This document shows positions 35,301-47,700 of a DNA stretch of 64,000 bases, one piece after another. Each line of letters begins with the position of its first letter. The first letter of the stretch is position 1. This DNA comes from Aliishimia ponticola (lineage in GTDB: Bacteria; Pseudomonadota; Alphaproteobacteria; Rhodobacterales; Rhodobacteraceae). A model generated the notes under the pieces. The model ran no database searches. It worked only from the letters and a program-made list of their open reading frames with translations, and was not told the DNA's origin. The position numbers and the translations under genes were made by a program. The stretch covers positions 124,001-188,000 of the forward strand of contig NZ_SRKY01000004.1 in assembly GCF_004803475.1 (NCBI RefSeq). The letters run 5' to 3'.

Positions 35301-35763
35301 CGTCATAGCGGCCGCGCGCGTCATAGACGCGGTGCACGGCAACGATGTTTTCGCCTTCGGGGACGGTGATCGAAACCGCGCCATTTGGCGGAACGTCGTG
35401 GCGGCTCAGCACGCGCGGACCGCCACGCACCCGGCGTTCGATCAGCAGGACTTCGCCCCGCGTCACGAATCCCGGATAGTTCATTTCCGATTGCAGCGTC
35501 ACGGTCTGACCCGGCGCGTATCCCGCATCGCTGCCTGTGATCTGCAAATCCAGGCGCGGCGTTGTGACCAGCCCGTCATATTGAACGCGCACATCCGCCT
35601 TTTGCAGCTGCTCATCCGCTTTTTCGACCTTGCGGCGCAGGACCGGATCGCCGGAGACCTGATCGCCATTGAGCGAGATGGAGAACCCGCTGCCCGATTG
35701 CGCCAGAACGGGAAGTGCCGTTGTGGACAGGAGGACGGCCGTGATCGCTGCGTATCTGTTCAT
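32371..35763 (-). CDS. Outer-membrane beta-barrel protein coupled to the DUF11 giant
   Basis: A 1130-residue protein with a Sec signal peptide (NRYAAITAVLLSTTALPVLAQ). Residues about 60-250 hold Ig-like or carboxypeptidase-regulatory-like domains (APGQTVTLQSEMNYPGF; SGRFVIQRILPPGDHAVSVR). A long C-terminal half of alternating aromatic and polar beta strands ends in NIVAKF, the terminal-phenylalanine signature of Omp85-assembled barrels. Its start is at ATG 35763 with GAGGG upstream, or at ATG 35778, which overlaps the DUF11 stop codon (ATGA). Either way the two genes are coupled. It may anchor or export the repeat protein. No TonB box or plug domain was recognised. Confidence 0.8.
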   Translation of the reverse strand: MNRYAAITAVLLSTTALPVLAQSGSGFSISLNGDQVSGDPVLRRKVEKADEQLQKADVRVQYDGLVTTPRLDLQITGSDAGYAPGQTVTLQSEMNYPGFVTRGEVLLIERRVRGGPRVLSRHDVPPNGAVSITVPEGENIVAVHRVYDARGRYDETAPLTISTGDERGLEDGVEDGSSALVRRGIPVFGGAVTVSGSSVAPGASVQTLGETVRPDPSGRFVIQRILPPGDHAVSVRTVGAGPTVDIVRDIEVPRSELFYTAHIDLTHGYRDSDLDGSGTYTRGRIAGYFKGRYANGVEVTGQIDTGEGDLDEIFEGLDERDPRTTFLRIDPDDLYPTYGDDSTLFDDTPTSGKFYLRVQKDNNYVVWGDWRADLQGTNLLRNDRTLYGGRLHLESKDTTAHGDPNWRVEAYGAQPDALPQRDVFRGTGGSVYFLSRQDISIGTETMLVQVRDGTTGRVIETRTLVEGRDYTINYIQGIVTLRAPLQSSTGSNGIVITDPGGAADVNLVAQYEYTPDSGDVDAFAYGGRGEVWATEQLRFGATIQSEETGSGRQDAYGADLLYRMNEETFVHLEYARSDGPGFGYQVSTDGGLVFDPIAAAGGDGEAVRIEGRAALTDLGLGVDGTISGYWETRDAGFSSLDYTTTADETLWGLALDAQVTQRLTLGAYYDSYEQDGGRLDREGGVEADYIVNDRVSLAFGIENLERRGISGSGDGTRTDAAVRLTYSPRENLSWHVFAQNTLERSGTLESNDRYGAGVSVAWDNGWSVEGELSDGDLGEGGRILVRNDKGEDGNSYIGYDLDPTHEVIGMTMSETGRSRGRYIFGGERPVSDTVTVFGENSYDRFGRYQTLTSAYGVTYEPTDRLSYLTAFEVGQIRDRVNGDFDRYALSLGVQYHSEGWNGKARLEYRDEDGSRSGSTRDSQTWLLAGSGSYKIDENQRLVFSAQVSRTEGNSGIAPDSDYTDISIGYAYRPVNNERLNLLFRYRYLDDQYGQQLDNSDTLGPVQRSHVFSVDAEYDLNEQWSLGAKVGARLAESAVDSDSDYTRNDAVLGVLNARWHVVKNWDALFEVRALELYDAGTTEIGGLAAIYRHVGDHLKIGVGYNLTNFSDDLTDLTYDDRGAFINIVAKF

Positions 35764-35774
35764 CGTACCAACCC

Positions 35775-38700
35775 TCATTGCAACCGCCTCACCGAACGCT
35801 GGACATCCAAGCTGTACGTTCCGCGCCCACGCCATGCCGCGCGCAGGGCCTTTTCCGTGGCCGCAAGTCGCGCCCGCGCAGTGGCCACGCCTTCGTCCGA
35901 CCGGTTGTAGCGCAGGTGCACCACAGCCGGGGTGCGGCGAATGTGATCGACCAGACCTGACAGCCCCTGGCGCAGGCCTGCGCTTGGCTCATCGCCCGCG
36001 AACGCAGCACCGGTCAGGTCGATTTCGACCACGTTGCCAAGCCGTGCGCCGAAGTTCATTTCCACCATTTTACCGGCGGTCAGGCGCATCACGCGCGGGT
36101 TTTCCGTCGTCATCAGGTAGCCGGTTGGCAAGCTGCGTTCGTCCAGCTTCAGCAGGAAGTTGCTGCCGATCCGTTCCGGCAGTTCCGCGCAAGGCACGTT
36201 GAAGCGGCCATATTCATCGGTGGTGATGATGTCGCCGCGCGCCGTGACCAGCTTGACCCCGGGAAGGCCGGGCTCACCGCCATCCTCTTCGATCTGGGCC
36301 GTGGACAGCTTGCCGAGCTTTTGCTTGAACAAATCCTGATTGGTGATGCCGCGCAGTTGTTCTGGCGGGTCCTGATAGCCATCGCCATCGCGGTCGTCAA
36401 AGACCTTGCCGATCACGTCAGAGCAATCGAACACGGCCTCTGGCGTCACCCGCACAGTCGCTGTCGCGGTGTTCGACACGCGCGCGCCGCTCGGCCCCAG
36501 CACATAGGCGGTGTTGGTATACTCCCCCGGCCCGTCGAGCAGACGCGCGCTGATCTGGATTGTCACTGTCTCGCCCGGATCAAGCGTCTGGCCCGTCCAA
36601 GTCAGGGTTCTGCCAGCCACCGTCGGTGCGGGCGTGTCCGCGCCGTTGAAAAGCGCCGAGTCCGGCACATAAAGCATCCCGGCAGGCAGGCGGTCGACAA
36701 AGGTCAGGCCAGCCTCCGCCGTTGTGTTCCGATTCTCGAAGGTCAGTTCATAGGTCACGGTCGAGCCGCGCTGCACCAGCAGGCCGCTGATCACACGTTT
36801 GCTGGCCACGATGTCGGGATCTTCCTCCACTGCGGCCACGCCGACCGACGCCGTCACCGGAACCGACAGCCGGTTCGACGAGAATTCGACCGTGTTCAGC
36901 CCGGCGGGCGAGCCGTTCGTCACGTCATAGCGCACAGCAAGGGTCACGACGCCGGTTTCCCCCGGCAGCAGCGATGTTCCGGCACTGACGGTATTGATAT
37001 CGCTGACCCCGTCATAGCCGGTATTCGCGCCGCCCGTGGCAAAGCCCGTGGCGACAGGCGTGCCGACCGTATCCAGCACCGCCGGCGCGACGAAGGCCGA
37101 CAGATCGTCGTTCAGAACGATATCCTCGTGGGTCACGTTGCCCTGGTTCTCGACCGAGAGTGTAAAGATGACCTCGAACACGGACGGGGCGACGCGCGTT
37201 GGCACAGATGCGGTCTTTTCAACCGCGACGGTCGTGTCCGCTTCGATCAGAATTTCAGTCGGATCGTTCAGCGTGTTGCCATCGGTATCGTCGCCATCGT
37301 CCGACACATCCGACACGCGCAGGCCCAGAGGGCTGCTGCCTGCAGCTTCGAACGTGTTCTGAATGCCGCCCGCGTCGAAATCATCCTGCGTCAGAGTATA
37401 GGTCACGGTGACATCGGCGATTTCATCCGCGCCCAGCGTCGCAAGGCTGGCGGGCGTGATGCTGTCAGGTGTCAGGGCCGTGCCATCCAGACGCTCAAGC
37501 GTGTCTGTGAACGTCACATCGGTCAGGGTAACATTGCCGGTATTTGCCACGGTAATGTCGAAGGTGACGACATCGCCCGGCTCTTCTGGCTGAACCGTCT
37601 GGTTGTCCGAGGTTTTCGTCACCTCCAGCAGCGGTGCAGGCGCGATGGTCAAAAGCGTGGGATCGCCTTCGGTGTTGCCATCGCTATCGTCATTGTCATC
37701 GGCCACGTCCGAAACCGGCACATTGCCCGGCCCGATGCCGCTGACCGTGGCGACGTTGGACAGCCCACCCGCGTCGATATCCTCGACCGAAAGTTCATAG
37801 CTCACCTGCCATGTAGCGCTTTCGCCCGGCGCCAAGGTTGCGGGAATGGTCCCGACCGGCGATGCGGTTTGCGCGCCGATCACGGTGCCATCTGCACGGC
37901 TGAGCGTATCGGACACGGTCAGACCGGTCACATCGACATTGCCGACATTGCTTGCGACGATCTCGAACACAACCGTGTCGCCTGCCACTGCGCCGGTGGC
38001 CACAACGGTCTTGATCACGTCAAGGCGCGGGTCGCGTGTGATCTCCACGATGGTCGGATCATCGACAGAATTGCCGTCGCCATCATTGCCGTCGTCGGAC
38101 ACGTCGCTGACGGTTCCGGACCCGTTCGGGCCATCCGCCGTCACGGTAACAGTGTTGCGCACCCCGCCTGAGTTCAGATCGGATTGGGTGATCTGGTACT
38201 GTGCGGTGTAGGTCCAGACCTCATCAACATCGAGAAGGCCGTCCAGATCATCATCCCCGCTGCTCAGCGCAAAAGGCGTGGTCAGGAAGGTCGGCGCGTT
38301 GGTCGAAATCCGGTTCATCGTGTCGGCGATGTTCGTCACATCCAGCGACACGTTCCCGGTATTGGCGACCGTCAGCATGTAGGTGATGCTTTCGCCCGGC
38401 ACCAGCGCGGTAAAGCTGGCGGTCTTGGTCGCTTCCAGTCCGGGGGTCTGCACCGGACCGGCGGTGGTGAGCGTATCTTCCACCGTGACAGAACGGGTGC
38501 CATTGAGGTCATCGGCACTGACGCTGGCCGTATTCTCGATCTCTCCGGCATCCACGTCTTCCTGCGTGACGGTATAGGTCGCCGTGCAGGTCGTCGCGTC
38601 AGATGTGAAAGGATCAAGCGTTGCGATGGTGCAGCTAAAGCCCGGAATCAGCGGATCGGTGACGGTCACATCGACTACGGTGAACTTGGAGGTGTTCTCC

Positions 38701-41700
38701 ACCTCGAACCCATAGGTGATCAGGCTGCCCACCGCGCCGAACGGCGTCGGCGTCGCGGTCTTGGTCAGCGCAAGGCTAAGCGGTTCCGCCGCCGGGCCGG
38801 GAACCGTCACGCTATCGGATACGTCCGGCACTGCCACGCCCTTCGGCGTGATGCCCTCGGCGGTGGCAGAGTTGGTGAAGGTGCCCGCATCGATATCGGC
38901 CTGCGTCACCTCATAATCGCCGCTACAGATCAGCTCATCGCCGGGGGCAAGGCTGTCCACTTCGCAGACCAGCGAGGGGATCTGCGGATCACTGACCGCA
39001 ACCGACGTCAGGGTCTGGTTGCCGGTATTGGTCAGCGTGAAGTCAAAGGTGATGATCTCGCCCAGATCGGTGAATTCGGTCGCTGTGGTCGATTTCACCA
39101 GCTCGAAGGCAGGTTCAGTCGCGGCTTCGGTCGTCACGGTCGACGGGGCCGAGATTACCGGCGCGGGCAGGCCCGCAAGGCTGGTTTCGGCAAGCGCCTC
39201 GTTAAAGACTTCGCCCGCGTCCAGATCCTCTTGCGTGACCGTATAGGCGGTGGTCGCATCGGTTTCGCAAACTGCGGTTTCGCCGGGTCGGAAATCAGGG
39301 TCCGCCGCCGTTGCGGTGTAGCAGACCAGCGGATCGGGCAGTTTGGTGTCGTTGATCACCACGTCATTCACGAAGGCGAGCGCACCGGTATTTTCCACGG
39401 TGAAGCGATAGTTGATCCGGTCGCCCACTTCTTCGAAGCCGCCCGCGCGCGGGTTGCCACTGGCATCGGTGACACTGACCAGCTCCTTGAGCACTTCAAG
39501 CGCAGGCTCGGCATCGTTCGGGATGGTTTCCGTCACCAGCGGGCTGGTGACATTCCCGTCGGTGGCCGTCGCGCTGTTGGTGACAGAGGTCAGGTCCACA
39601 TCACCCGATGTCACGGTGTAAACGCCCGTGCAGATATAGGTGCCGCCCGGCGCGACCCCTGCGGCCGGGAATGGCGGACAGGTTATGTCGCTGGCCGGGA
39701 TCAGGTTGTCATTGACGGTGATTTCATCGGTGATCGTGACGTTGCCGGTGTTGGTCACCGTATAGGTATACCCGACCACGGCCCCCACGAAGAACTCGGT
39801 CGCAGGATCAACGGAATCCGCGACCTTTTCGATCTCCAGCTCCGGGGCCTGGTTGGCCGGGACAGTGGCCGTGTCCGTCACCGGAGCGGCGGTTCCAACG
39901 GTCGCTGTCGCGGTGTTCTCGAACTCGCCGCGATCCAGGTCTTCCTGCGTGATGGTGTAGCTTGCGGTACATTCGCGGATTTCGCCCGGAGCCCAAGGCA
40001 GCGTTGGCGAGACCACATCGCAGGTGACGCCTCCGGGGATCAGCGGATCATCCACGACAATCGGGTCCGTCAGGGTGACGTTGCCGATATTTTCCAAAGT
40101 GAACAGGTAATCGAGCACATCGCCAACGGCATCGAAGGTGGCGTCTGTGCCCACATACTCCTTGGCAAAGGAGATTTCCGGTTCCGCCGCGATCACAAGC
40201 TGGGTCGGGTTGTCATCGCCATCGGCCGGGTCGCCATTATCGCTGGTGTCGGTGACCGGGGGGCCGGTCGGCGGATTGCCCGACACAACGGCGGAGTTCT
40301 GAATACCGCCCGCGTCGATATCCGCCTGCGTCAGCACATAGGTCGCGATGTAGCGCGCGGTCTCGCCCACGGTCAGCGTGCCATCGGGCGAGCCGGCATC
40401 GCTGCCCCCAAAGCTTGGCCCGGTGGCCAGAAGCAGCGGGTCGCCTTCCAGCGTTTCCAGCGTGTCGGACACAATCGCAACGCCCGTCATGGTGACGTTG
40501 CCGGTATTCTCGACCTCGATCAGGAAGGTGACGGTATCGCCCACTTCGGTGCCCGAAGAGGTGATCTGCTTGGTGCTGGTGAGTTCGGGATCGGCCGGAA
40601 GTTCAAACCCGGTCGGCGTGGACCCGGTCGAGCCGGGCGCGCCAGTGTCCGACACATCGCTGACCTGCGTGCCGGACGGATCCAGCGCGGTGACCTGGAC
40701 GGAGTTGCTCAGCCCGCCGCTGTCGATATCGTCTTGTGTGAGGACGTGGTTCACCTCGTAAACCCAGACCTCCCCCACATCGAGGGAGACACCATCGCCA
40801 AAGGACAGAACCGGTGTCGGCGCGGGCAGGATCAGATCGCCATTGCCATCGCGCAGCACATCGGTCAGCGCGATGTTGTCCAAGGTCACGTTGCCGGTGT
40901 TTTCCACATTGATGAAGAAGGTAACGATATCGCCCGGCGCGGTGCCAGTGTTGAAGGCGACGGTCTTGATCACGTCCAGTTCCGGGTCCGGCGCGGCGAC
41001 CGTGACGGTCTCATCGTCGCTTGCCGTGGGCGGCGTCAGGCCGGTGGGCGGCGTCGCAGTTCCGGTCACGGCATTAGTGATATCCGCCCCGGCGTCGATA
41101 TCCGCCTGCGTCACCGTATAGCTGGCGGTCAGTGTCGCATCCTCGCCCGGCGGCAGGGTAGAAATAACGCCACCATTGGAAATCGTGAACGGCACGGTTC
41201 CGGCGGCGCTTGTGTGCATGTCGCTGAGCGTCACGTCGTCAAGCGTCACGTTCCCGATATTGGTCACCGTGTAGGTGTAAAGGATGGTCTGACCTGCGAT
41301 TACGTCCGTGGCATCTTCGGCCTGCTTTGCGATGGTGAAGGCAGGGCCGCGCTGTGCCGGAACGGTTTCCGTCGCTTCCGCGCGTTCCGGGTCGGTCGGA
41401 TCGAAGGGTACTTCGGCGCTTTCCACCGTTGCGATATTCGTCACCTCGCCCGCATCGATATCGTCCTGCGTCACGGCATAGGTCGCGGTGCAGGTGATGA
41501 AGTCCAGCGGCGTCAGGCCACCTGCCGGGAAGGCCGGGCAGGACACGGTATCGATCTTGTCATCGGTCACGGTGGGCTGGCTTTGCAGGGTCACGTTGCC
41601 CGTGTTCGCCACCACATAACTATAGGTGATGATCTCGCCCGGCGTGCTGAACTGCGCCAGATCAGCGCTTTTCGCGAGGCTGAAGGCAGGTTCCGCCGGG

Positions 41701-44700
41701 GGGCCATCGATGGTGATCTCGCCCTCATCCTCAACCGGTGAGGTCGGATCGCTGGCCGGGATCGCCGTTGCATTGACGGTATTGGTCAGGCTGCCCTGAT
41801 CGATATCGTCCTGCGTGACGATGTAGAAGAAGGTACAGCTTGTGTCGATGTCGCCCGGAGCAAGTTCCGTCACGGTGCAGGTTTCACCCGGCACCAGCGC
41901 ATCCGTGACCTCAACCGAGGTGAGCGTCACGTTGCCCGTGTTGGTCACGGTGACTTCGAATTCCAGTTCCTGCCCGACGATGGAGTAATCGGCGTCCGGC
42001 TCGCTGGAGCTGAGCGCCTTGGTGACCTCAACCTCCGGGTCGGCCGGGTCAAGGTTCGCTTCGGTGCTGCCGCTGCCGGTAACGGCGTCGCCCGCCGGGG
42101 TCGTGCCCGACGCGGTTGCGGTGTTCTCAAGCTCTTGCGCGTCGATATCGGCCTGCGTGACGGTGTAATCACCCTCGCAATAGAGCGTGTCGCCCGGCGC
42201 CAGCGTCGCGGTTCCGCTGACCGGGGTGCCTGCGTTCGATGTGCCAAGATAGCAGTCGAGTGCCGGGATCAGCGGGTCAGAGACTTCGACCCCGTTCAGC
42301 GTTGTATCGCCGGAGTTGGTGGTCAGGATGCCGAAGGTTAGGACGTCCTCCGCGCTGGCCGGATCAGGGCCGCCCGCCACGGATTTGGCAACCGTCAGTG
42401 CAGGATCGTTAACCGCTGGCACAGTTACCGTGTCGGCAGGCGATTGCACATCCATGCCGCCAAAGACGGTGTTGGCGGTCGCCACATTGGTCACGAAACC
42501 GCCGGACTGGCCCGCAGAGACCGCATCAAGATCTTCCTGCGTTACGGTATATTGCGCGGTACATGTGATGCTTTCGCCGACCAGAAGCTGCCCCCCCGCC
42601 GGTGTCGGGCAGGTGACCGCCACCTTGTCATCGGTCACGGTAATCGCATTGGCGAAGGCCGGGGACGGCGTGCCGGGCGAGGTATTCGTCACAATATAGC
42701 TATAGTTGATCGTATCGCCGACCTGCGTGAATTCCGTCTCCTGCGCGCTCTTCTCGACCGTCAATGCGGGGTTCGCATTGGTCGGAACCGTCGCTGCCGC
42801 CGGAAGCGATGTCGTGCCATCGGCCGTCGCCGTCGCATTGTTCGTGACGCTGCCGATCTGAATATCGGTCAGGGTCAGCTCATAAACGCCGGTGTAGGTG
42901 ATGCTGCCACCCGGCGCGAGGCCCGCGGCAGGGAAGGTCGCGTCGATCGTGATATCCGCCGGGTCGATCAGGTTGTCGTTGATGACAGGCTCGGTCCCGA
43001 AGGTCGTGTTGCCGGTATTGGTCACCGTATAGCGATAGGTGACATCCTTGCCTTGGGCAAAGGTGTCATCCTCGATGCTGACCACTTCCTTGAGAATGGT
43101 CATCTCCGGGGTTTGTACCGCCGGGACGGTCACGCTGTCGCTATCGGTCGGCACGGGATTGCTGCCGAAGCTCGCGACCGGAGAGGCGGTGTTGGTCACG
43201 GACCCCGCATCGATATCCTCTTGCGTGGCGGTCCAGATCAATTCGCAGGTCACGTCATCGCCCGGCGCCAGTGCTGCTGTTGAACAGGCTTGCGCCGCGC
43301 CGCCCGCGATCTTGTCATCCGTGACCTGAATCGGGCCGGGGATCGTCACGTTGCCGGTATTGGTGACGGTGTATGCGAAAGTGATCGTATCGCCCGGCGC
43401 ATCGAACGAAGATTCCGACCCGGCTGCGATCGCCTTGGCAATGCTCAATTCCGCGGCCTGCGCGGCGGCGACCGTTTCGCTCTGCGGAGCAGAGGTGGCG
43501 GTAATCGTGTTCGGGCCGCCTACTGTGTCCGGAACAACCGGCTGGTTGACCGTCGCAGTGGCGACATTGGTGACTTCGCCCGTATTCAGATCGGCCTGCG
43601 TGACCGCATAGGTCGCGGTGCAGGTCAGGGTGGCGCCCGGTGTCAGACCACCCCCCGGCAGCGGCGGGCAAGTCACACTTGTCTTGTCGTCCGCCACCGA
43701 GATCGGCGCAGTCAACGTGACGTTGCCATCGTTCAGCACCACGTAGTCATAGGTGATCTCGTCACCGACGGCGGTGAACCCGGCACCGCTTGTGGCGGTC
43801 TTGGTCATGGAGATGGACGGGGCCTGCGTCGGGCCGGCCAAGGACACCGTATCGCTGGCCGTGACCGCGCTGCCATCCGGGGCTTGCCCGGCCACATCGA
43901 CGGTATTGCCCAGAACCTTGGCGTCCACATCCGATTGCAGGACCGTATAGCTTGTCGAAAGCGGCGTGCTATCGGCACAGACCGTTGTCGAGCCGCCCGG
44001 CGCGAGGTCCGGCAGGGTACAGGAGAAACCCGTCAGATCATCGGTCAGCACCAGCGAAGACAAGGTCACATTGCCGTCGTTGAACACCTCGAAGCTGTAG
44101 TCTTCGCTGCTGTCCACTGCACCGAACGTGCTGTCGCCGTCGACTTCCGTCTTGACCACGCGCAGATCAGGATCGGCGGCATCGACCGTCACCGTTTCAT
44201 CGTCGCTTGCGGTCGGGGCCGTGACACCGGCGGGCGGCGTGCCCGTGCCAGTTACCGTGTTCGTCAGCGCCGTACCCGCGTCGATATCGTCCTGCGTCAC
44301 CGTATAGGTCGCGGTCAGGGTCACACTGTCGCCCGGCGCAAGCGGACCCGTCTGCCCGCCCCCGGAAATCGTCAGCGTCTGCGCCCCGGAAGCGCTGGTA
44401 TGCGTATCGGTCAGCGCCACGTCGGACAGGCTTACATTGCCGGTATTCTCGACCTCGTAGCTATAGGTGATGAGCTGGCCCGCCACGACATTGGTGGAAT
44501 CGTCCGCTGTTTTTTCGATGGTGAATGCAGCGGTCTGATTGGCGGCAGGCGTGGTCAGTGTGCTGTTGTCCCCCGTCGCACCCGGCGCGGTGGCCGAGGC
44601 GCTGTTCACGATCTCGCCCGCGTCCAGATCGGCCTGCGTGACGGTATAGATCGCCTGACAGGAGAAATCATCGACCGTCGACACCGCAAGCGACGGGATC

Positions 44701-47700
44701 GTACAGGTCAGACCCAGAAGCGGGTCGGTCACAGTGATATCGGTCAGCGTCTGTGTGCCGGTATTGGCCACCGCGAAAGTATAGCGGATCTGGTCACCGA
44801 CATTCTCGAATGCCGCCGTGTCAGCCGTTTTCGACAGGTCCAGCGATTTGATCGCGGCGGCCGGATTGATCGGGGTCGTCTCGGATGCCGTGACCGGATC
44901 GATCAGCGCGCCCGTGCTGGAACTACCGGTGGCAGAGGCCGTGTTGTCGATCTGGCCGGCATCCATGTCGTCCTGCGTCACGACATAGTCGCCGGTGCAT
45001 TCCGCGAAATCGAGCGGTCCGATGTTGGTCAAATCGCAAGACAGACCCGGAATGAGCGGATCGGTCACCGTGGCAGAGGCGATGGTCTGCTCTGTCTGGT
45101 TGGTCACACGGAACGTGTAGGTGATGGTTTCACCCACGGCGCTGAAATCGCTGGGGCCGGTTTTGTCCAGCGTAAAGGACGGCGTGATCGCAACGGGAAC
45201 CGTCGCCGTCGCAGAGGGCGATGTGACGGTGAAGGGCGACCCGTTATTCGGCCGGGTGAATTCGGCGGTCGCGCTGTTCTCGACCTCGCCCGCGTCGATT
45301 TCGGCCTGCGTCGGGGAATAGGTGCCGGTACAGATCACCGAATTCGGCGTCCCGTCGCCGACCGGGAAAATCCGTTGGGTCTGATCGCAGGTGACGCTGC
45401 TTAGCTTGGGGTCGTTGATCGAGATGGTTTGCGCCGTGTCGATGGACAGATCGCCCACATTGGTCACGGTGAACGTATAGGTGATGACGTCGCTGGTGCT
45501 GGAGACACTGGCAAGGTCGGCCACCTTGTCCAGCGTGATCGCATCGGTGCCCGCCTGCGGGACCGTGGCGGTATCGGCGTTGGACGTCGTGGTGCCATCG
45601 GTGGCTGTCGCCGTATTCGTGACGAACCCGGCATTTTCATCGGCCACGGTGATCTCATAGGTGGCCTGACATGTGCGCGACTGGCCGGGGTCCAGCGCGG
45701 CGGTGCCGCACTCAATCGGATCGGGGAAACGGTCATCGGTCACGGTGATCGGTTCGGTGATCGTCGTGTTGCCGCTATTGGTGACCTCATAGGTATAGGT
45801 CACCGTTTGCGTCGCGAAGAAGTCGACCGGGTCCACCACCGGCGCTTGCTTGTCCAGCGTCAGATCCGGCATCTGATCGGCTTGAACCGTCAGTTCCACC
45901 GGGTCAGATGTCACCTCGTCGCCATCGGGGTCACGGCCTGCCGCGCTTGCGGTGTTGGTGACTTCCCCTGCATCGAGGTCTTCCTGCGTGGTCATGTAAT
46001 CGTCGGAGGTACAGGTAATGCTTGCCCCAGGCGCGATCGGCCCGGCAGGGCAGGTCACGGTGATCAGATCATCGGTGACTTCCGGCGCGGTGAGGGTGAC
46101 ATTGCCCGTATTGGTCAACGTGTAGTCATAGGTCAGCGCCACCCCGGTCGCATCAAAGCTGGTCGGGCTGGCCGCGTTCAGCGCCTTGACGATGGTCAGG
46201 CCCGTTTCCAGCAGCGCGGGCACTGTCACCTCGCCGGTATCGGACACCGCGACGCCGCCCACGGTGATATCGGCCTGCGCCGTGTTCACGACTTCGCCCG
46301 CGTCCAGATCCGCCTGAGTGATCTCGTATTCCGCCGTACAGATGACCGCACCATTGGGCGCAATCGGACCCACAGGGCAATCGACGGTGCCGCTTGCCCC
46401 GGTGATCAGCGCATCGGTGATGGTCGGCGCTGCGGGCCATGTGACATTTCCGGTATTCGTGACTTCAATCCGGAATTGCAGCACATCCCCGACATCCGAG
46501 AAGTTCGGCTGAAGCGCGGATTTATCCACCACGATCGCAGGCGCGGCAGCAGCGCCGCTGACGGTTTCATCCACGCTGCGGGTCAGCCCTGTCTGGCCGC
46601 GATCTTCGGCCTCGGCGGTGGCGGTATTCGTCAGCAATGTCCCGTTCAGGGCAAAGGAATCCACATCTTCCTGCGTGACCTCATAGGTCGCCTGGCAGGT
46701 CAACGTATCGCCCGGCAACAGGCTGGCCACGGAACACGACAGCGACGGGATCAGGTTATCCATCACCGACACATCTGTCAGTGTCGTGTTGCCGGTGTTT
46801 TCGACCTCGTAATCATAGATGATGGCATCGCCCACCGCAGAGAATGTCTGCTGACGTGCCACTTTGGTGATGGTCATGTCCGGGTTGAATGTGGGGCCGT
46901 TCAGCGTCACCTCATCCGTCACCGCCCCCAGCACACCGAATTCAGGATTGCCGATAGCGCTGGCCACGTTGGTCAGCGTACCGTTATCGATATCTTCCTG
47001 TGTGACCGTATAAATCGCGGTACATGTCGCGACCTCGGGCTGGCCACCTCCAGTGGTTTCGTTGATCGTCGTCTTGTCACAGGTGACGGTGCCGCCCTGG
47101 GCATCGACCTTGTCATCGGACACCGATAGGTTGTTGATGTTGACCGACCCGATATTGGTGATCGTGTAGGTATAGGTAATCTCTTCACCGACCGTGGTGT
47201 AATCGGTGGCGGTCGTCGTCTTTTCGAACTCATAGCCGGGCGCAATGGTCCGCAGCGCCTCGTCCGACAGGTTGTTGCCGCGGCGGAAATCCCAGTAGTT
47301 GTCGTTCGGATCGTCGTCGAGCACCTGCGTGGTCGTGACGCCGGTCGACAGCAGACTGTTTGTCAGCGCCGGATCGGAGGAACTGAACCACCCGGTGTTG
47401 AAGCTGTTATTGCCGAAGCCCGTCTGAAATCCCTGGCTGACCGTGCCGCTGTTATCGGTCTTTTCCGTCGTCAGGCCGGACCACGACCCGACATTGACAC
47501 CATTCATGATCAGGCTGATGTCGTTTTCGTCAAACCCGCCGGGTTGCGTATCGCCATCATAGGCCGAAAACCGGATATAGACCTGTGCGATCTCGCCGCC
47601 GAAATAGTCGGTGCAGGTACGGATACCGCAATCGAGCGGAATCGGATCGTTGATCGTGAACGGATTGCCCCGAAAACTGGCCGGCTGCCCGTTTGAGTTG

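Noticed and set aside
35778-35835. Longer N-terminus of the beta-barrel protein
   Set aside because: The extra residues lie inside the coding end of the DUF11 gene and would precede a well-formed signal peptide, so only ATG 35763 or the coupled ATG 35778 is likely.
32926-35910. Plus-strand open frame of 994 codons opposite the beta-barrel gene
   Set aside because: Antisense frame of a GC-rich gene. It has no domain, and the minus-strand product has a signal peptide and a terminal Phe barrel.
38184-41741. Open frame of 1185 codons on the plus strand opposite the DUF11 giant
   Set aside because: It is a mirror of the repeat gene: Arg-, Gly- and His-rich, without domains, and repeated with the same period. 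The minus-strand frame has a signal peptide and clear beta repeats.
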